Assembly: GCA_035689345.1 (NCBI GenBank)
Contig: DASSLR010000013.1
Span: forward strand, 1 to 64,000
Source: CF-118 sp035689345
GTDB taxonomy: Bacteria; Chloroflexota; Dormibacteria; Dormibacterales; Dormibacteraceae
Length of the DNA: 64,000 nucleotides
Direction of reading: 5' to 3'
Positions 17,196 to 25,710 of this stretch are shown here, piece after piece. The notes under the pieces are model-generated. The model was not told where the DNA came from and searched no databases. It worked only from the letters and a program-made list of their open reading frames with translations. Both the position numbers and the translations under genes were made by a program. Numbering within the stretch: position 1 is the first letter of the stretch; each line of letters starts with the position of its first letter.

Positions 17196-19526
17196 TTAGA
17201 GCGGTACCGAAAATTCGGCAGCGGTCTCGAGTGCGGCTGCCCAGCTGGCGATCTGGGAGCGCGAGTTGAAGCCAAGCTTGTTGAGGATGTTGAGGATGTG
17301 GGACTCCGCCGTCCGCTCGGACACGATCAATCTGGCCGCGATCTCCTTGTTGCTCAGACCACGAGCGACGAGACCGGCGATCTCCTTCTCTCTCCTGGTC
17401 AGCACAACCGCCGGCTTGCCGCCGTCCCGCGGATGCGGTTGCTTCGGAGGCCCAGACCGGCCGATGGCAAAGGCAACGGCATCGTCGATCGTCATTGCCC
17501 GGCCCTGATCGAATGCAGTGTCAAAGTTCGCCTGTCCGAGCGCGTCCATAGCGATACGGAGAGACTCTTCGTGTTGCGGCTGACTGATCGACTGGGATGG
17601 CAGCCTGCTCAGGTCACGCACGCGCTGAGCGCAACCGAGGAGGATGGCGGCTCGCCTGGGCGCATTGCCCTGCGCGGCCATCCAGGCAAGCGTTTCTAGA
17701 AGGTACGTAAGCCCTACCCTGTCATCCAGCCGGTGGCTGCAATCGGCGCCCTCCTTCGCCTCGGCTTCCGCCCGTTGTCGGTCGGACCGCATCCATCGAG
17801 CCTGGGACAGGAAGTTGAGGGCGTACGCACGCTCCCACAATTCCCCGCACTCCTTGCTGATCGCCACCGCTTGCTCACCAAAGTCGATCGCCTGCTCGAG
17901 CTCCCCCCTACCGAGGGAGAACAGGCACTGGCCCAGAAGGGCCATCAACTGAATAGGCTTGAGATCCATCAGGCGCGCCAGCGAGAGAGATGTCTCGACC
18001 AGCTCCGCTCCCACCGGCTCACCGCCGACGAACCGGGAGAGCGCCAACCATAGCGAGGAGCAGGCGACCATCTCGGCATCCTTGACCTGCTTTCCGATCC
18101 GAAGGGCCTCGCGATTGAGCTCGCCTGAGCCGGCGTAATCGTTCAGCGCGGAGGCCAGAGTGGCGCCGACCCACAGAAGGCGTGCACGTGGGAGCGAGTC
18201 TTGCGGAGCCAGCTCGGTGAGCGATGCGACTATTCGCTGCACCTCCCTCCACGGCCCGCGGCAGAACCAGTAGACCATGAGGTTCAGGGCCAGCTCTGCC
18301 GCCGCAGCTATCTCATCAGCCTGCCCAAGACAGAACTGCAGCGCCGCCCACAGGTTGTCTCGCTCGAGGTACACCCGCTTGAAGACTTCCGGCTGCTTGT
18401 CGTCCCACGCCCCCGCAGCCTCCGCCAGCGAACAGATCCAGGCGAAGTGTCGATAGCGGATGGTCGCTTCCTCGCCCATGTCGCGCAATCGGAGCAGGCC
18501 GTACTGGCGGAGAGTCTCCAGAAGCCGATAGCGCTGACCGCTTTCAGCGACTGTCTCGCGGGTCAAGATCGATTTCTCGATCAGCGAGCTGATGAGCTCA
18601 TCGATCAGCTCCGCCGGGATCATGTCGTCAGAGCACACCTCGACAGCGGCTTGCTGGTCGAAGCCGCCGGCAAACACGGAGAGCCGAGCCCACAGCGCCC
18701 GTTCCGCCTCGCTCAGCAGCGCATAGCTCCAGCGGATCGTCGCTTCCAGCGTCTGATGGCGTGACTCGGCACCTCGATCTCCCCTGTCAAGCGCCGAGAT
18801 CTGGGACGCCACCTTCACGCTGAGCTGCTCGAGGCTCAGCGATCCGAGCCGGACCGCGGCGAGCTCGAGGGCCAGCGGCATTCCGTCCAGGCGCCGGCAA
18901 AGATCTGCGACGGCGCCCGCGTTGACCGTGTCGACTGCGAACTCAGGCAGTACAAGCGAGGCGCGCTCGCTGAGGAGCTGGACCGCGTCCGATTCGAGCA
19001 GCCGCTGGACGGTTGCGGCGCCGTCCTCCTCGGGCAGCGACAGGGGCGGCACCAGCATCCTGGCCTCACCGGTGATGCCGAGGGGCTGTCGACTGGTCGC
19101 GAGAATCCGGATCTCAGGGCAGGCCTCGAGCAGCGTACGCGACAGCACTGCGCAGCTGTCCAAAAGGTGTTCGCAGTTGTCGAGAATCAGCAGCAGGTGT
19201 CGTGTCTCGAGGTAGTCGGCGAGGTTGGATAGCGACCAGCCCGTCGACAGGTCATTGATGCCCAAAGCGTCGAAGACCGCCTGTGGGACGAGCAGCGGGT
19301 CCTGGACTCTTGCCAGCTCGACGATCCAAACGCCGTCCGGAAAGGCGCGGGCCAACTCGCGGGCGGCGCGGATCGCCAGTCGCGTCTTGCCCACGCCGCC
19401 GGGTCCAGTGAGAGTCACCAACCGCGAGGCGCCCAGGCGCCTTCTGATCTCAGCGAGTTCGCGCCGGCGTCCGACGAAACTCGTCAGCTCGGTCGGGACG
19501 TGGTGAAGGCCGCGGGAAGGCGCCAC
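17196..19526 (-). CDS. LuxR-family regulator with NB-ARC ATPase and TPR-like domain
   Basis: The 776-residue protein has FVGRRRELAEI and a P-loop (TGPGGVGKTRL) near residue 45, a Walker B-like LLLILDNCEHLL, and the NB-ARC GMPLALELAA. Helical repeats span about residues 330-680 and a LuxR helix-turn-helix ends it (LTRREKEIAGLVARGLSNKEIA to SHILNILNKLGF). It belongs to the large ATP-dependent regulators of the AfsR/MalT type. The GTG start at 19526 lies 7 bp after a TAGCGT -10 and 42.5 bp from the centre of a DosR-type box, suggesting a leaderless, box-controlled mRNA. Confidence 0.85.
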   Translation of the reverse strand: MAPSRGLHHVPTELTSFVGRRRELAEIRRRLGASRLVTLTGPGGVGKTRLAIRAARELARAFPDGVWIVELARVQDPLLVPQAVFDALGINDLSTGWSLSNLADYLETRHLLLILDNCEHLLDSCAVLSRTLLEACPEIRILATSRQPLGITGEARMLVPPLSLPEEDGAATVQRLLESDAVQLLSERASLVLPEFAVDTVNAGAVADLCRRLDGMPLALELAAVRLGSLSLEQLSVKVASQISALDRGDRGAESRHQTLEATIRWSYALLSEAERALWARLSVFAGGFDQQAAVEVCSDDMIPAELIDELISSLIEKSILTRETVAESGQRYRLLETLRQYGLLRLRDMGEEATIRYRHFAWICSLAEAAGAWDDKQPEVFKRVYLERDNLWAALQFCLGQADEIAAAAELALNLMVYWFCRGPWREVQRIVASLTELAPQDSLPRARLLWVGATLASALNDYAGSGELNREALRIGKQVKDAEMVACSSLWLALSRFVGGEPVGAELVETSLSLARLMDLKPIQLMALLGQCLFSLGRGELEQAIDFGEQAVAISKECGELWERAYALNFLSQARWMRSDRQRAEAEAKEGADCSHRLDDRVGLTYLLETLAWMAAQGNAPRRAAILLGCAQRVRDLSRLPSQSISQPQHEESLRIAMDALGQANFDTAFDQGRAMTIDDAVAFAIGRSGPPKQPHPRDGGKPAVVLTRREKEIAGLVARGLSNKEIAARLIVSERTAESHILNILNKLGFNSRSQIASWAAALETAAEFSVPL

Positions 19527-19532
19527 GTTAGC

Positions 19533-19575
19533 ACGCTAGGCAGGTCGCCGCGGCCCCTATAGGGCCGAAAGACCC
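19533..19575 (-). promoter_or_regulatory. DosR/DevR-type box with -10 element, LuxR gene promoter
   Basis: The plus strand at 19562-19575 reads GGGCCGAAAGACCC, a full match to GGGnCnnnnGnCCC, extended to TAGGG...CCCTA. On the minus strand, TAGCGT at 19538-19533 is a good -10, and the predicted start point is the GTG codon at 19526. The box centre is then at -42.5, the classical position of a DevR-bound class of promoter. The same box could serve the rightward gene at 19683. Confidence 0.55.
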
Positions 19576-19682
19576 TACCGGAGCGGGTCGAGCGGACGCC
19601 ATGGACGCACCTGGAAATTCAGTACCGGCGTGCGTACTTCCACGGGTTCTTTCGGGGCTCGCCGCGCTTACGGTGCGCGTCA

Positions 19683-20039
19683 GTGCCGAAGCAGGCCACC
19701 TACCTGGTCGAGTGCAGCCTGCCGGTGCCGACCGAGGCGCACCGGCGGGCAATGCGGCGCGCTGTCCAGCAAGCGAGCAAGAGGCTCACCGCCGCCGGGT
19801 CCACCGTGATCTATCTCGGCACGCTGTTCGTGCCCGCCCGGTCTCGGTGTTTCTCCCTTTTCGAGGCGGCATCCATCGATGCAGTCCGGGCGGTCAACGA
19901 AGCAGCACTTGTGCCGTACATCGCGATCAACGAGGCGATCCGCGAGGCGATCGACCTCCGCGCCGTCGCGTTGGCTTCAGAAGCGGAGCCGCACAACGAC
20001 GGGCAGCGCAGTGCGTCCCGGAGGGAGACCTCTCGGTGA
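19683..20039 (+). CDS. DUF4242 (SCO4226-like) small protein
   Basis: The 118-residue protein has a ferredoxin-like layout: TYLVECSLP, a helical segment, VIYLGTLFVPARSRCFSLFEA and a helix DAVRAVNEAA. This resembles the DUF4242 family, in which Streptomyces SCO4226 binds nickel. The GTG start is 108 bp from the dyad at 19562-19575. Its stop overlaps the next gene (GTGA). Metal binding is only a family inference. Confidence 0.65.
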   Translation: MPKQATYLVECSLPVPTEAHRRAMRRAVQQASKRLTAAGSTVIYLGTLFVPARSRCFSLFEAASIDAVRAVNEAALVPYIAINEAIREAIDLRAVALASEAEPHNDGQRSASRRETSR

Positions 20040-20572
20040 CTGCACAGCTCCTCGCAAGGCGGACGCCGGCACGATCGCTTGGAACGATGGGCCTTGCACT
20101 GGGCGCCGCCGTCGTACTCGGCGGGCTCGTGTCGCTGTCGGCCTTTCTGGTCGCACGATACGGGCCTTCCGGCGATGGGTGGTCCTTCCGTGGCAACGGC
20201 GCGCTCGCCGCCTACGCGCTCCTTCCGGCCCTGCTCGCGGGAGGTTGGACCGCGGTGGTGCTGCATCACCGCCGCAGGCCTTGGTTCGGCCTGGCGTCGG
20301 CAGCCGCGGCGGTAGGTATCGCGCTCGCGATCCTCGATGCGGCCTTGCTGCCCGGTTTCGGGACGGGTGCCGACCAGACCGTTGGTCCCGTCATCTTGTT
20401 GGCTCTGGCCGCGTGGTGCGCCATCGCCCCGGCGCTGGCGATGCGCCTGCCACGAGGATCGCAGGCAGTGCCGGCCTCCATCGCATCGTCGATCGGAACC
20501 GCGCTTCTATGGCCGGCAGGCCTCATGGGTGGTGTGTTTGTCGTGGGCTATATGTTCCCGGCCGGCTCGTGA
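20036..20572 (+). CDS. Membrane protein with five to six helices, unknown
   Basis: The GTG at 20036 overlaps the previous TGA and is preceded by GGAGGGAG at 20021, which fixes the start. The 178 residues are mostly hydrophobic helices (GLALGAAVVLGGLVSLSAFLV, LAAYALLPALLAGGWTAVVL and others). No family motif seen. The stop overlaps the following hydrolase gene, so DUF4242, this protein and the hydrolase form a tightly coupled three-gene unit. Confidence 0.65.
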   Translation: MTAQLLARRTPARSLGTMGLALGAAVVLGGLVSLSAFLVARYGPSGDGWSFRGNGALAAYALLPALLAGGWTAVVLHHRRRPWFGLASAAAAVGIALAILDAALLPGFGTGADQTVGPVILLALAAWCAIAPALAMRLPRGSQAVPASIASSIGTALLWPAGLMGGVFVVGYMFPAGS

Positions 20573-21363
20573 CGCGGACGTCCAACATGCACGACGACCC
20601 ACCACCGATCCTCTTCGTGCCAGGCCTCTTTCATGGCGCCTGGTGCTACGAGGAGCATTTCGTGCCCTGGTTTCGCGCACGTGGCTACATGGCGGAGGCG
20701 GTCAGGTTCCGGCGGGACGGCCAGCACCGAGCACCAGGCCTCCGGACCATGAGCATCAAGGATTTCGCCGCCGACGTCGGCGTTACAGCCGCGCGCATGC
20801 CGTCAGCTCCTGTCCTGGTCGGGCACTCGATGGGTGGCTTCACGATTCAGAAGTACCTCGAGGACCATGACGCTCCAGCGGTCGTTCTGCTGGCGTCCGC
20901 ACCGCCGTACGGGATCCTCAGCGCCGCACTCCGCGAAGGCGCCAGGCACCCCGCGCGCATGCTCGCCGCCGTAGCGACTCTCAGCGTCTACGGCCTGATC
21001 AAGACGCCGGATCGGGCGCGGGCGCTTTTCTTCAGCGACGGGCTCGCCGAACAACTCGTCCGGAAGTATCAGGCAGAGATGACGGACGACTCCTTCCGGG
21101 TCTTCCTCGAGCTCATGGGCTTCATCCGGCCGGACGTGAAGAAGATCAATTCGAGGGGCGTGCCGATGCTCGTCGTGCGGGGCGACGAAGACAGGAGCAT
21201 CACCTGGGCCTACGTAGCCGACACCGCGCGGATCTACGGCGCCGAGATCCATCGGTTTCCGGGACAGGCGCACGACCTGATGCTCGAGCCCGACTGGGAG
21301 AAGGTGGCCGAGCGGATCGATTCATTCGTTCGAGCGAAGACGACTGTGGCGATGGCGGTCTGA
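20569..21363 (+). CDS. Alpha/beta hydrolase
   Basis: The 264-residue protein has an oxyanion segment (FVPGLFHGAWCYEEHF), the nucleophile elbow GHSMGG, the acid in VRGDEDRSI and the catalytic His in PGQAHDLM. Starts at GTG 20569 (overlapping the upstream stop) or ATG 20587 are both possible. Substrate unknown; probable esterase or lipase-like. It is the third gene of the coupled unit after the DUF4242 gene, 14 bp before DUF4342. Confidence 0.82.
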   Translation: MTRTSNMHDDPPPILFVPGLFHGAWCYEEHFVPWFRARGYMAEAVRFRRDGQHRAPGLRTMSIKDFAADVGVTAARMPSAPVLVGHSMGGFTIQKYLEDHDAPAVVLLASAPPYGILSAALREGARHPARMLAAVATLSVYGLIKTPDRARALFFSDGLAEQLVRKYQAEMTDDSFRVFLELMGFIRPDVKKINSRGVPMLVVRGDEDRSITWAYVADTARIYGAEIHRFPGQAHDLMLEPDWEKVAERIDSFVRAKTTVAMAV

Positions 21364-21377
21364 TCACAACTGAGGAG

Positions 21378-21680
21378 ATGAAGGCAGTGAGCGAGACAGC
21401 GACGACGTCAACCGAGAAGATCGATCTGAACGGCACTCACCTGGTGGACAAGGTCAAGGAACTGATCCACGAAGGCAACGTTCGCCGAATCATCATCAAG
21501 GACCCGGAGGGCGACACGGTCATGGAGCTGCCGGTGACAGTCGGCGTGGCCGGTCTGCTGGCGGCGCCAAAATGGGCTGCGCTCGGCGCGTTTGCGGCGA
21601 TCGCGGCGGACTACACCATCGAGGTCGAAAGGAAAGACCCGGAGGGCGCAGAACCGATGGCTCAGCCGGTCCGCTCCTGA
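21378..21680 (+). CDS. DUF4342 family protein
   Basis: The 100-residue protein carries the DUF4342 pattern: LVDKVKELIHEGNVRRIIIKDPEGDTVMELPVTVGV, then a hydrophobic AALGAFAAIAADYTIEVER. The N-terminal part resembles a UBA-like helix pair; the hydrophobic segment suggests membrane association. Function unknown. GAGG lies only five bases before the ATG, so GTG 21387 is an alternative start. It ends the rightward run that begins at 19683. Confidence 0.72.
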   Translation: MKAVSETATTSTEKIDLNGTHLVDKVKELIHEGNVRRIIIKDPEGDTVMELPVTVGVAGLLAAPKWAALGAFAAIAADYTIEVERKDPEGAEPMAQPVRS

Positions 21681-21768
21681 CCATCTGACTGCGCGGAACC
21701 GCTTGCTGGCTGTTCCAACTGCAGTCAAGAGAGAAGGGGGGCTGGCCGCTGAGAACGACCATATCGAG

Positions 21769-21841
21769 TTCGGAGAGCTGACGACTGTTGCCTCGGCTCG
21801 ATCCTTAACAGCCGCCTGCTCTACGTTGAGCTACTCCGGAA
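21769..21841 (-). ncRNA. Candidate structured RNA, 73 nt, tRNA-Asn-like 5' half
   Basis: The minus strand begins like tRNA-Asn: an acceptor-like strand, a D-arm GTAGCTCAACGTAGAGC and CTGTTAA around a GTT anticodon position. The rest does not fold as a cloverleaf. Instead GGCTGTT (21813-21807) pairs with AACAGTC (21789-21783) to make a 7-bp stem. TTCCGGAG (21841-21834) pairs with CTCCGAA (21775-21769), with one bulge, to close the whole. A 4-bp GCTC/GAGC hairpin remains. It is tRNA-sized but lacks a T-arm. It could be a decayed tRNA or a distinct small RNA. Confidence 0.45.
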
Positions 21842-21928
21842 CGGGTCCCTCCACTTCGAGGTGCTCACTCGTCTGACCGCCCCGTACCAAATGTCACGCC
21901 GCATGGCATAAGGCGAATGAGTCGTAGC

Positions 21929-21964
21929 GGAAGCCGGCGGGGACCTCTCCTCCCGCCGGCTTCC
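21929..21964. terminator. Strong 13-bp hairpin between convergent genes
   Basis: Perfect arms GGAAGCCGGCGGG (21929-21941) and CCCGCCGGCTTCC (21952-21964) enclose a 10-base loop. It lies 14 bp past the stop of the leftward glutamate dehydrogenase gene and downstream of the rightward unit and RNA candidate. There is no T-tract, so termination would depend on the hairpin itself or protect the 3' ends. Confidence 0.6.
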
Positions 21965-21977
21965 CAGTAGCCGCTCG

Positions 21978-23240
21978 TCAGGTCAGGACGACGTCCTTGG
22001 GCTGGGGATGCTTGATGGCGCCGGCGATCCGCTCCAGAGCAATCGCGTAGGCGGCCACCCTGAGCGAGACCTGGCGGCGCGATGCCAGCTCGAAGACCGC
22101 CTCGTAGGCGCGCCGCATGGTCACCGCCAGCCGAGCTTGCACCTCTTCTCTCATCCATTTCTCGGAGTGCATGTTCTGGATCCATTCGAAGTAGCTCACC
22201 ACCACTCCGCCCGCGTTGGCGAGTATGTCTGGCAGCACGGTTATGCCCCGCCTCTCGAGAATCGCGTCCGCTTCGGGAGTCGTCGGTCCGTTAGCTAGCT
22301 CGAGCACCCAGCGCGCATCAACCAGCTCGGCGTTGGCGGCCGTGATCTGGCCCTCGAGCGCTGCAGGGACGAGAATGTCCACCACCTCGAACAGCGGCCG
22401 TTCGGGCGTGCTCTTGACCTGCGCCGTCATGTCGATGAAGCTTCCGCCTTTCTCCTTGAAGGCGACCAGCTGGTCGACGTCGAGTCCAGCCCGGTCGATG
22501 AGCGACGCCGTGGAGTCAGACGCAGCCACGATCCGAGCCCCGGCGTTCGCCAGCAGAATCGCTGCGTTGGCGCCGGCGTTACCGAACCCCTGGATGGCGA
22601 CCGTCTTCGCTGCGAACGACTCGCCTGCAGCGGTCAGCGCGGACTCGAGCACGTCGTAACCACCCTGCGCGGTGGCGGTGTCTCTGCCGAGTGACCCGCC
22701 GTGGGCAATGCTCTTCCCGGTCACCACTGCTCCGCCGTGCACGCCGGTCACGCGCTCGTATTCGTCGGCGAGCCAGTCCATCGTCTCTGAGTCGGTGTTG
22801 ACATCCGGAGCCGGGATGTCGACTTCGGGCCCGATGTCGCGGGCGATCATGTCGGTGTATGCGCGGGTCAATGCCTCGAGCTCGTGCCTCGACATCCTGC
22901 GTGGGTCCACCTTGATCCCACCCTTGCCGCCACCCATCGGGATGTCGACCACTGCGGTCTTGATGGTCATCCAGCCGGCGAGCGCCTTGACCTCGTCGAG
23001 CGTCACGTTGGGGTGATAACGGATGCCGCCCTTGTAGGGACCGCGAGCCGAGCTGTGCTCGACCCTGTACCCGGTGAACAACCGCTGGGTCCCGTCATCC
23101 AGCGCCACGGGAATCGATACCTCGTGTATCCGCTCCGGGGTCTTGATGCGCTGGAGCAGCACCGGGTCGGCGATGCCGGCCACCTGCGCCGCGCTCTCTA
23201 CCGTCGCAACGAACCTCTCGTATGCGCTTTCGCTGTTCAT
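21978..23240 (-). CDS. Glu/Leu/Phe/Val dehydrogenase (glutamate dehydrogenase)
   Basis: The 420-residue length and all family motifs are present: GYRVEHSSARGPYKGGIRYH, the catalytic Lys in GGGKGGIKVDP, PAPDVNTDSETM, the Rossmann loop GFGNAGANAA and NAGGVVVSYFEW. It deaminates glutamate to 2-oxoglutarate or the reverse. I placed the start at ATG 23240, which follows AGGAG; longer forms would extend into the intergenic control region. A DosR-type box lies 116-129 bp upstream, shared with the divergent CBS gene. Confidence 0.9.
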   Translation of the reverse strand: MNSESAYERFVATVESAAQVAGIADPVLLQRIKTPERIHEVSIPVALDDGTQRLFTGYRVEHSSARGPYKGGIRYHPNVTLDEVKALAGWMTIKTAVVDIPMGGGKGGIKVDPRRMSRHELEALTRAYTDMIARDIGPEVDIPAPDVNTDSETMDWLADEYERVTGVHGGAVVTGKSIAHGGSLGRDTATAQGGYDVLESALTAAGESFAAKTVAIQGFGNAGANAAILLANAGARIVAASDSTASLIDRAGLDVDQLVAFKEKGGSFIDMTAQVKSTPERPLFEVVDILVPAALEGQITAANAELVDARWVLELANGPTTPEADAILERRGITVLPDILANAGGVVVSYFEWIQNMHSEKWMREEVQARLAVTMRRAYEAVFELASRRQVSLRVAAYAIALERIAGAIKHPQPKDVVLT

Positions 23241-23355
23241 TTCAACTCCTCTTCGCGCGCGGGCGACGCCCATGGCGGACGCCATCACCGCCTTCGTATA
23301 TCGAGCATCTCGCCCAGCGCCCCCGCTGAGAGCGGCTTGGGGACCCGGCCGCATA

Positions 23356-23369
23356 GGGTCGTAAGCCCC
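23356..23369 (+). promoter_or_regulatory. DosR/DevR-type box upstream of the CBS gene
   Basis: GGGTCGTAAGCCCC matches GGGnCnnnnGnCCC in full. With flanks it shares 15 of 18 positions with the box at 19562 (ATAGGG-CG-AAG-CCCT). Its centre is exactly 42.5 bp from the A of the CBS start codon at 23405. A weak -10 (AGAAAT, 23394-23399) sits between, so the CBS mRNA may be leaderless. Confidence 0.55.
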
Positions 23370-23404
23370 TGCCCCAAACGGCCACCGTCTGCGAGAAATG
23401 GGCC

Positions 23405-23788
23405 ATGAAGGTGCGTTCCGTCTATCAGCCCAAGGTCAGGTATCTCGAGGGCTGGGAGAGCCTCCGCGATGCGGCCCGGCGGATGCGCGACGGCGGCTAC
23501 GACTGCCTGCCCGTCATGTGCGATGGAGAGCTGGTGGGGATCATCACCGAGCATGACCTGGTGGAGGCGATGGCCGATGTCAACCAGGCGCAGGCCGCAT
23601 CCGTGTTCGACTTCATGACCGAGGAGCCCAGGACCGTAGGGCTGGACGATGATTGCTCGGTGGCTGCCACTGAGATGCTGGCGATCGGCTGCCGGCACCT
23701 GCCGGTCGTCGAAGGGGGCACTGTTGTCGGGATGGTCTCATCGAGGGACCTGCTGCCCCTGGCCACTGCGGGTGTCGTCGAGGGCTGA
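23405..23788 (+). CDS. Two-CBS-domain protein, Hrp1-like
   Basis: The 127-residue protein consists of two CBS motifs: residues 10-55 (DGGYDCLPVMCDGELVGIITEHDL) and 75-120 (IGCRHLPVVEGGTVVGMVSSRDL). Stand-alone CBS pairs bind adenosine nucleotides. Size and pattern match mycobacterial Hrp1, a strongly DosR-induced protein. No good ribosome binding site precedes the ATG. It diverges from glutamate dehydrogenase and converges with the hydrolase at 23798. Confidence 0.82.
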   Translation: MKVRSVYQPKVRYLEGWESLRDAARRMRDGGYDCLPVMCDGELVGIITEHDLVEAMADVNQAQAASVFDFMTEEPRTVGLDDDCSVAATEMLAIGCRHLPVVEGGTVVGMVSSRDLLPLATAGVVEG

Positions 23789-23797
23789 CCCTCCCGC

Positions 23798-25165
23798 TTA
23801 ACCACCGCCGTGTTCGGCGATGAAATCCTCCACGTACCTCTCATAGCGATCCGGGTCCAGATTCCATGAGTCGAGGTGCCCGGCGCCTGGCGTAACGACG
23901 TATGTGATCAGGTCCGGCCGGTCCGCCGCCAGCTGATCGCTCATCGACTGCGGCACCAACTCGTCGGCGCCACCCTGGAAGAGGAGGATCGGAGCCTTCA
24001 GCCTCGAGTCCTGCGCCTGGTAGTCGATCGCGGCCCAGTTGACGCCGTACCGTTCACTAGCGATCCATTTCGTCCACGCGACAAGCGAGCGCGGAACGGT
24101 CAGGCCGAGCGGCAGCTGGAAATGGGCCGCAGCGTAATCGATCGCCTTGGAGAAGCTCGACATCGGCGCGTCGAGGATGACCGCCCGCACGCGATTCGCG
24201 AGCTCAGAGCGCTCGAGGAAGCTGAGGACAACAGCGCCGCCCATGCTCCTCCCTACCAGCACCACGTTGTGTGCGCCGTGGTCCAGCGCGTAGCTCACAG
24301 CCGCCTGCAGGTCCTGCCACTCAGTCGCACCTTCTCTCAGCAGTCCGTCGGGTGCCGCCGGGGCTCCGGGATCGTTGCGGTACGTAATCACGAGCATCGG
24401 CAGCCCAGCTTTGAAGATCGGACCCATCACCTCGAGCGTGTCCTGCCGGTGCATGGCGTCGCCATGGACCAGGATCGCCCAGTCCGGTTGAGTGCCTGCG
24501 ATGAACCAGGCTGGATAGGATCCGAGCGGCCCCTGGTAGCTGACGTTGGTGTAAGGGATGCCCAACGCCGCCGTGGGATCCTCAGGGAAGGAATCGTTGA
24601 CGAGCTCCAGCTTCTCGCCGGCGCGGATGGGTGGTCCCGTGAGTTGGTGGAACTCTCGCGTCACCTGATCACTGCTTCGCGCCGTGATCCGTCCGATCTG
24701 GCCGAAGCCACCGTCCGGAGCCCGCACCCCCCACACGCCATCGGTGACGACTTCCCGTTGGCCGGCAGGAACCTGCAACGTTATGCGTCCGGTCAACGGA
24801 TTGCCGGACGCGTCGAGCTCGGCAACGCGAAGCACATAGCTGTGAGCGTCAAAAGCCTGCAGGCGGGCGCTTGCACTCAGCCGGTCGCCGATGAGGCCCG
24901 ACAGGTACCAGCCTCCGCCCGCATAGACGGCCGCCACCAGCAGCGCAACTACAGCAACCGCGCTCAAGATCCATCTCCCGAGATGCCGGGGGCCGCGCAC
25001 CCTTGCCGCCCCAACTGTCGATGCCCGAGCCTCGCCGCGGACCGCTGCACCCATCTGAACCCGATGCGATGCTCCTTGATGTGGGCGCTCTTCGCCAGGG
25101 CTGTTCGGCCTATGCGCGCATGGAGGGTCGTCGCCTTTGGTTTGGCGGGCCTCGACAGCCATCAC
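23798..25165 (-). CDS. Membrane-anchored alpha/beta hydrolase
   Basis: A single transmembrane segment (ILSAVAVVALLVAAVYAGGGWYL) precedes a beta-rich domain and a hydrolase domain with GRSMGG, the acid in GGADELVP and the His in GAGHLDSW. Such exported or anchored hydrolases are usually esterases or peptidases. The start is unclear: the frame is open to 25165, but the first 37 residues look like non-coding sequence and ATG 25054 is an alternative. It converges on the CBS gene with a 9-bp gap. Confidence 0.75.
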   Translation of the reverse strand: MMAVEARQTKGDDPPCAHRPNSPGEERPHQGASHRVQMGAAVRGEARASTVGAARVRGPRHLGRWILSAVAVVALLVAAVYAGGGWYLSGLIGDRLSASARLQAFDAHSYVLRVAELDASGNPLTGRITLQVPAGQREVVTDGVWGVRAPDGGFGQIGRITARSSDQVTREFHQLTGPPIRAGEKLELVNDSFPEDPTAALGIPYTNVSYQGPLGSYPAWFIAGTQPDWAILVHGDAMHRQDTLEVMGPIFKAGLPMLVITYRNDPGAPAAPDGLLREGATEWQDLQAAVSYALDHGAHNVVLVGRSMGGAVVLSFLERSELANRVRAVILDAPMSSFSKAIDYAAAHFQLPLGLTVPRSLVAWTKWIASERYGVNWAAIDYQAQDSRLKAPILLFQGGADELVPQSMSDQLAADRPDLITYVVTPGAGHLDSWNLDPDRYERYVEDFIAEHGGG

Positions 25166-25205
25166 CGGTGAGCGTGCCGCTCGCCGGCTGCGGGCAGGCT
25201 GCAGT

Positions 25206-25625
25206 TCAGGTCTGAACCCTGAAGACAGGGTGGTCTGCCGGACTTGGGATCTGCCTGAACATCCCGTCCACCATTCGCCCCATCCTCGTTCGGTATTCCG
25301 CTATGACGCGTTCCTGGTCCCGGCCGGTCAGTTCGACCGCCTGGAACTCTTCCAGGTGACCCTGGCTGCGGAGCATGCCGCCACCGGCGGCGCGAAGGTT
25401 CCGTACCCAATTGGTGTTGCCCCGTCCTGCGACGAGGTATCGCTTCCCCTCGAATTCAAGTGGCTGTCCGAGCGGGATCTTGATCATCCTGCCGGTCTTG
25501 CGTCCTTTGACGATCAGGATCGTGCCGAGGCGCAAAAACGCCACCAGCGGATTCACGAGCCGAGTCATGATGATGCCGTCGCGGATGTAGGGCGCCTGTG
25601 AGCTTGGCGGTGCCGATCTACTCAT
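25206..25625 (-). CDS. F420 (deazaflavin)-dependent nitroreductase family protein, Ddn-like
   Basis: The 139-residue protein has the split-barrel family pattern ILIVKGRKTGRMIKIPLGQP...GKRYLVAGRGNTNWVRNLRAAGG. Relatives use F420H2 to reduce quinones or nitro compounds; Ddn-type proteins are linked to dormancy in mycobacteria. F420 use implies that the organism makes this cofactor. It diverges from a flavodoxin gene, with a DosR-like dyad between them. Confidence 0.8.
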   Translation of the reverse strand: MSRSAPPSSQAPYIRDGIIMTRLVNPLVAFLRLGTILIVKGRKTGRMIKIPLGQPLEFEGKRYLVAGRGNTNWVRNLRAAGGGMLRSQGHLEEFQAVELTGRDQERVIAEYRTRMGRMVDGMFRQIPSPADHPVFRVQT

Positions 25626-25696
25626 GACCTTCCTCCTGCGGCTAATCGAACGCCCACGACTGGCGCCTGCACAGGGCGTGATGGACCAGGCGAGGA

Positions 25697-25710
25697 AGGC
25701 CGCATGGCCC
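25697..25710 (+). promoter_or_regulatory. DosR-like box between Ddn-like and flavodoxin genes
   Basis: AGGCCGCATGGCCC matches the GGGnCnnnnGnCCC core except at the first base, inside a longer imperfect dyad (AGGAAGGCC / GGCCCTTCCT, 25692-25714). A -10 candidate CAGAAT at 25734-25739 would place the start point at about 25746 and the box centre at -42.5. Confidence 0.4.

Noticed and set aside
21769..21841. Functional tRNA-Asn
   Set aside because: No T-arm, no paired anticodon stem and no regular acceptor; kept only as a structured RNA candidate.
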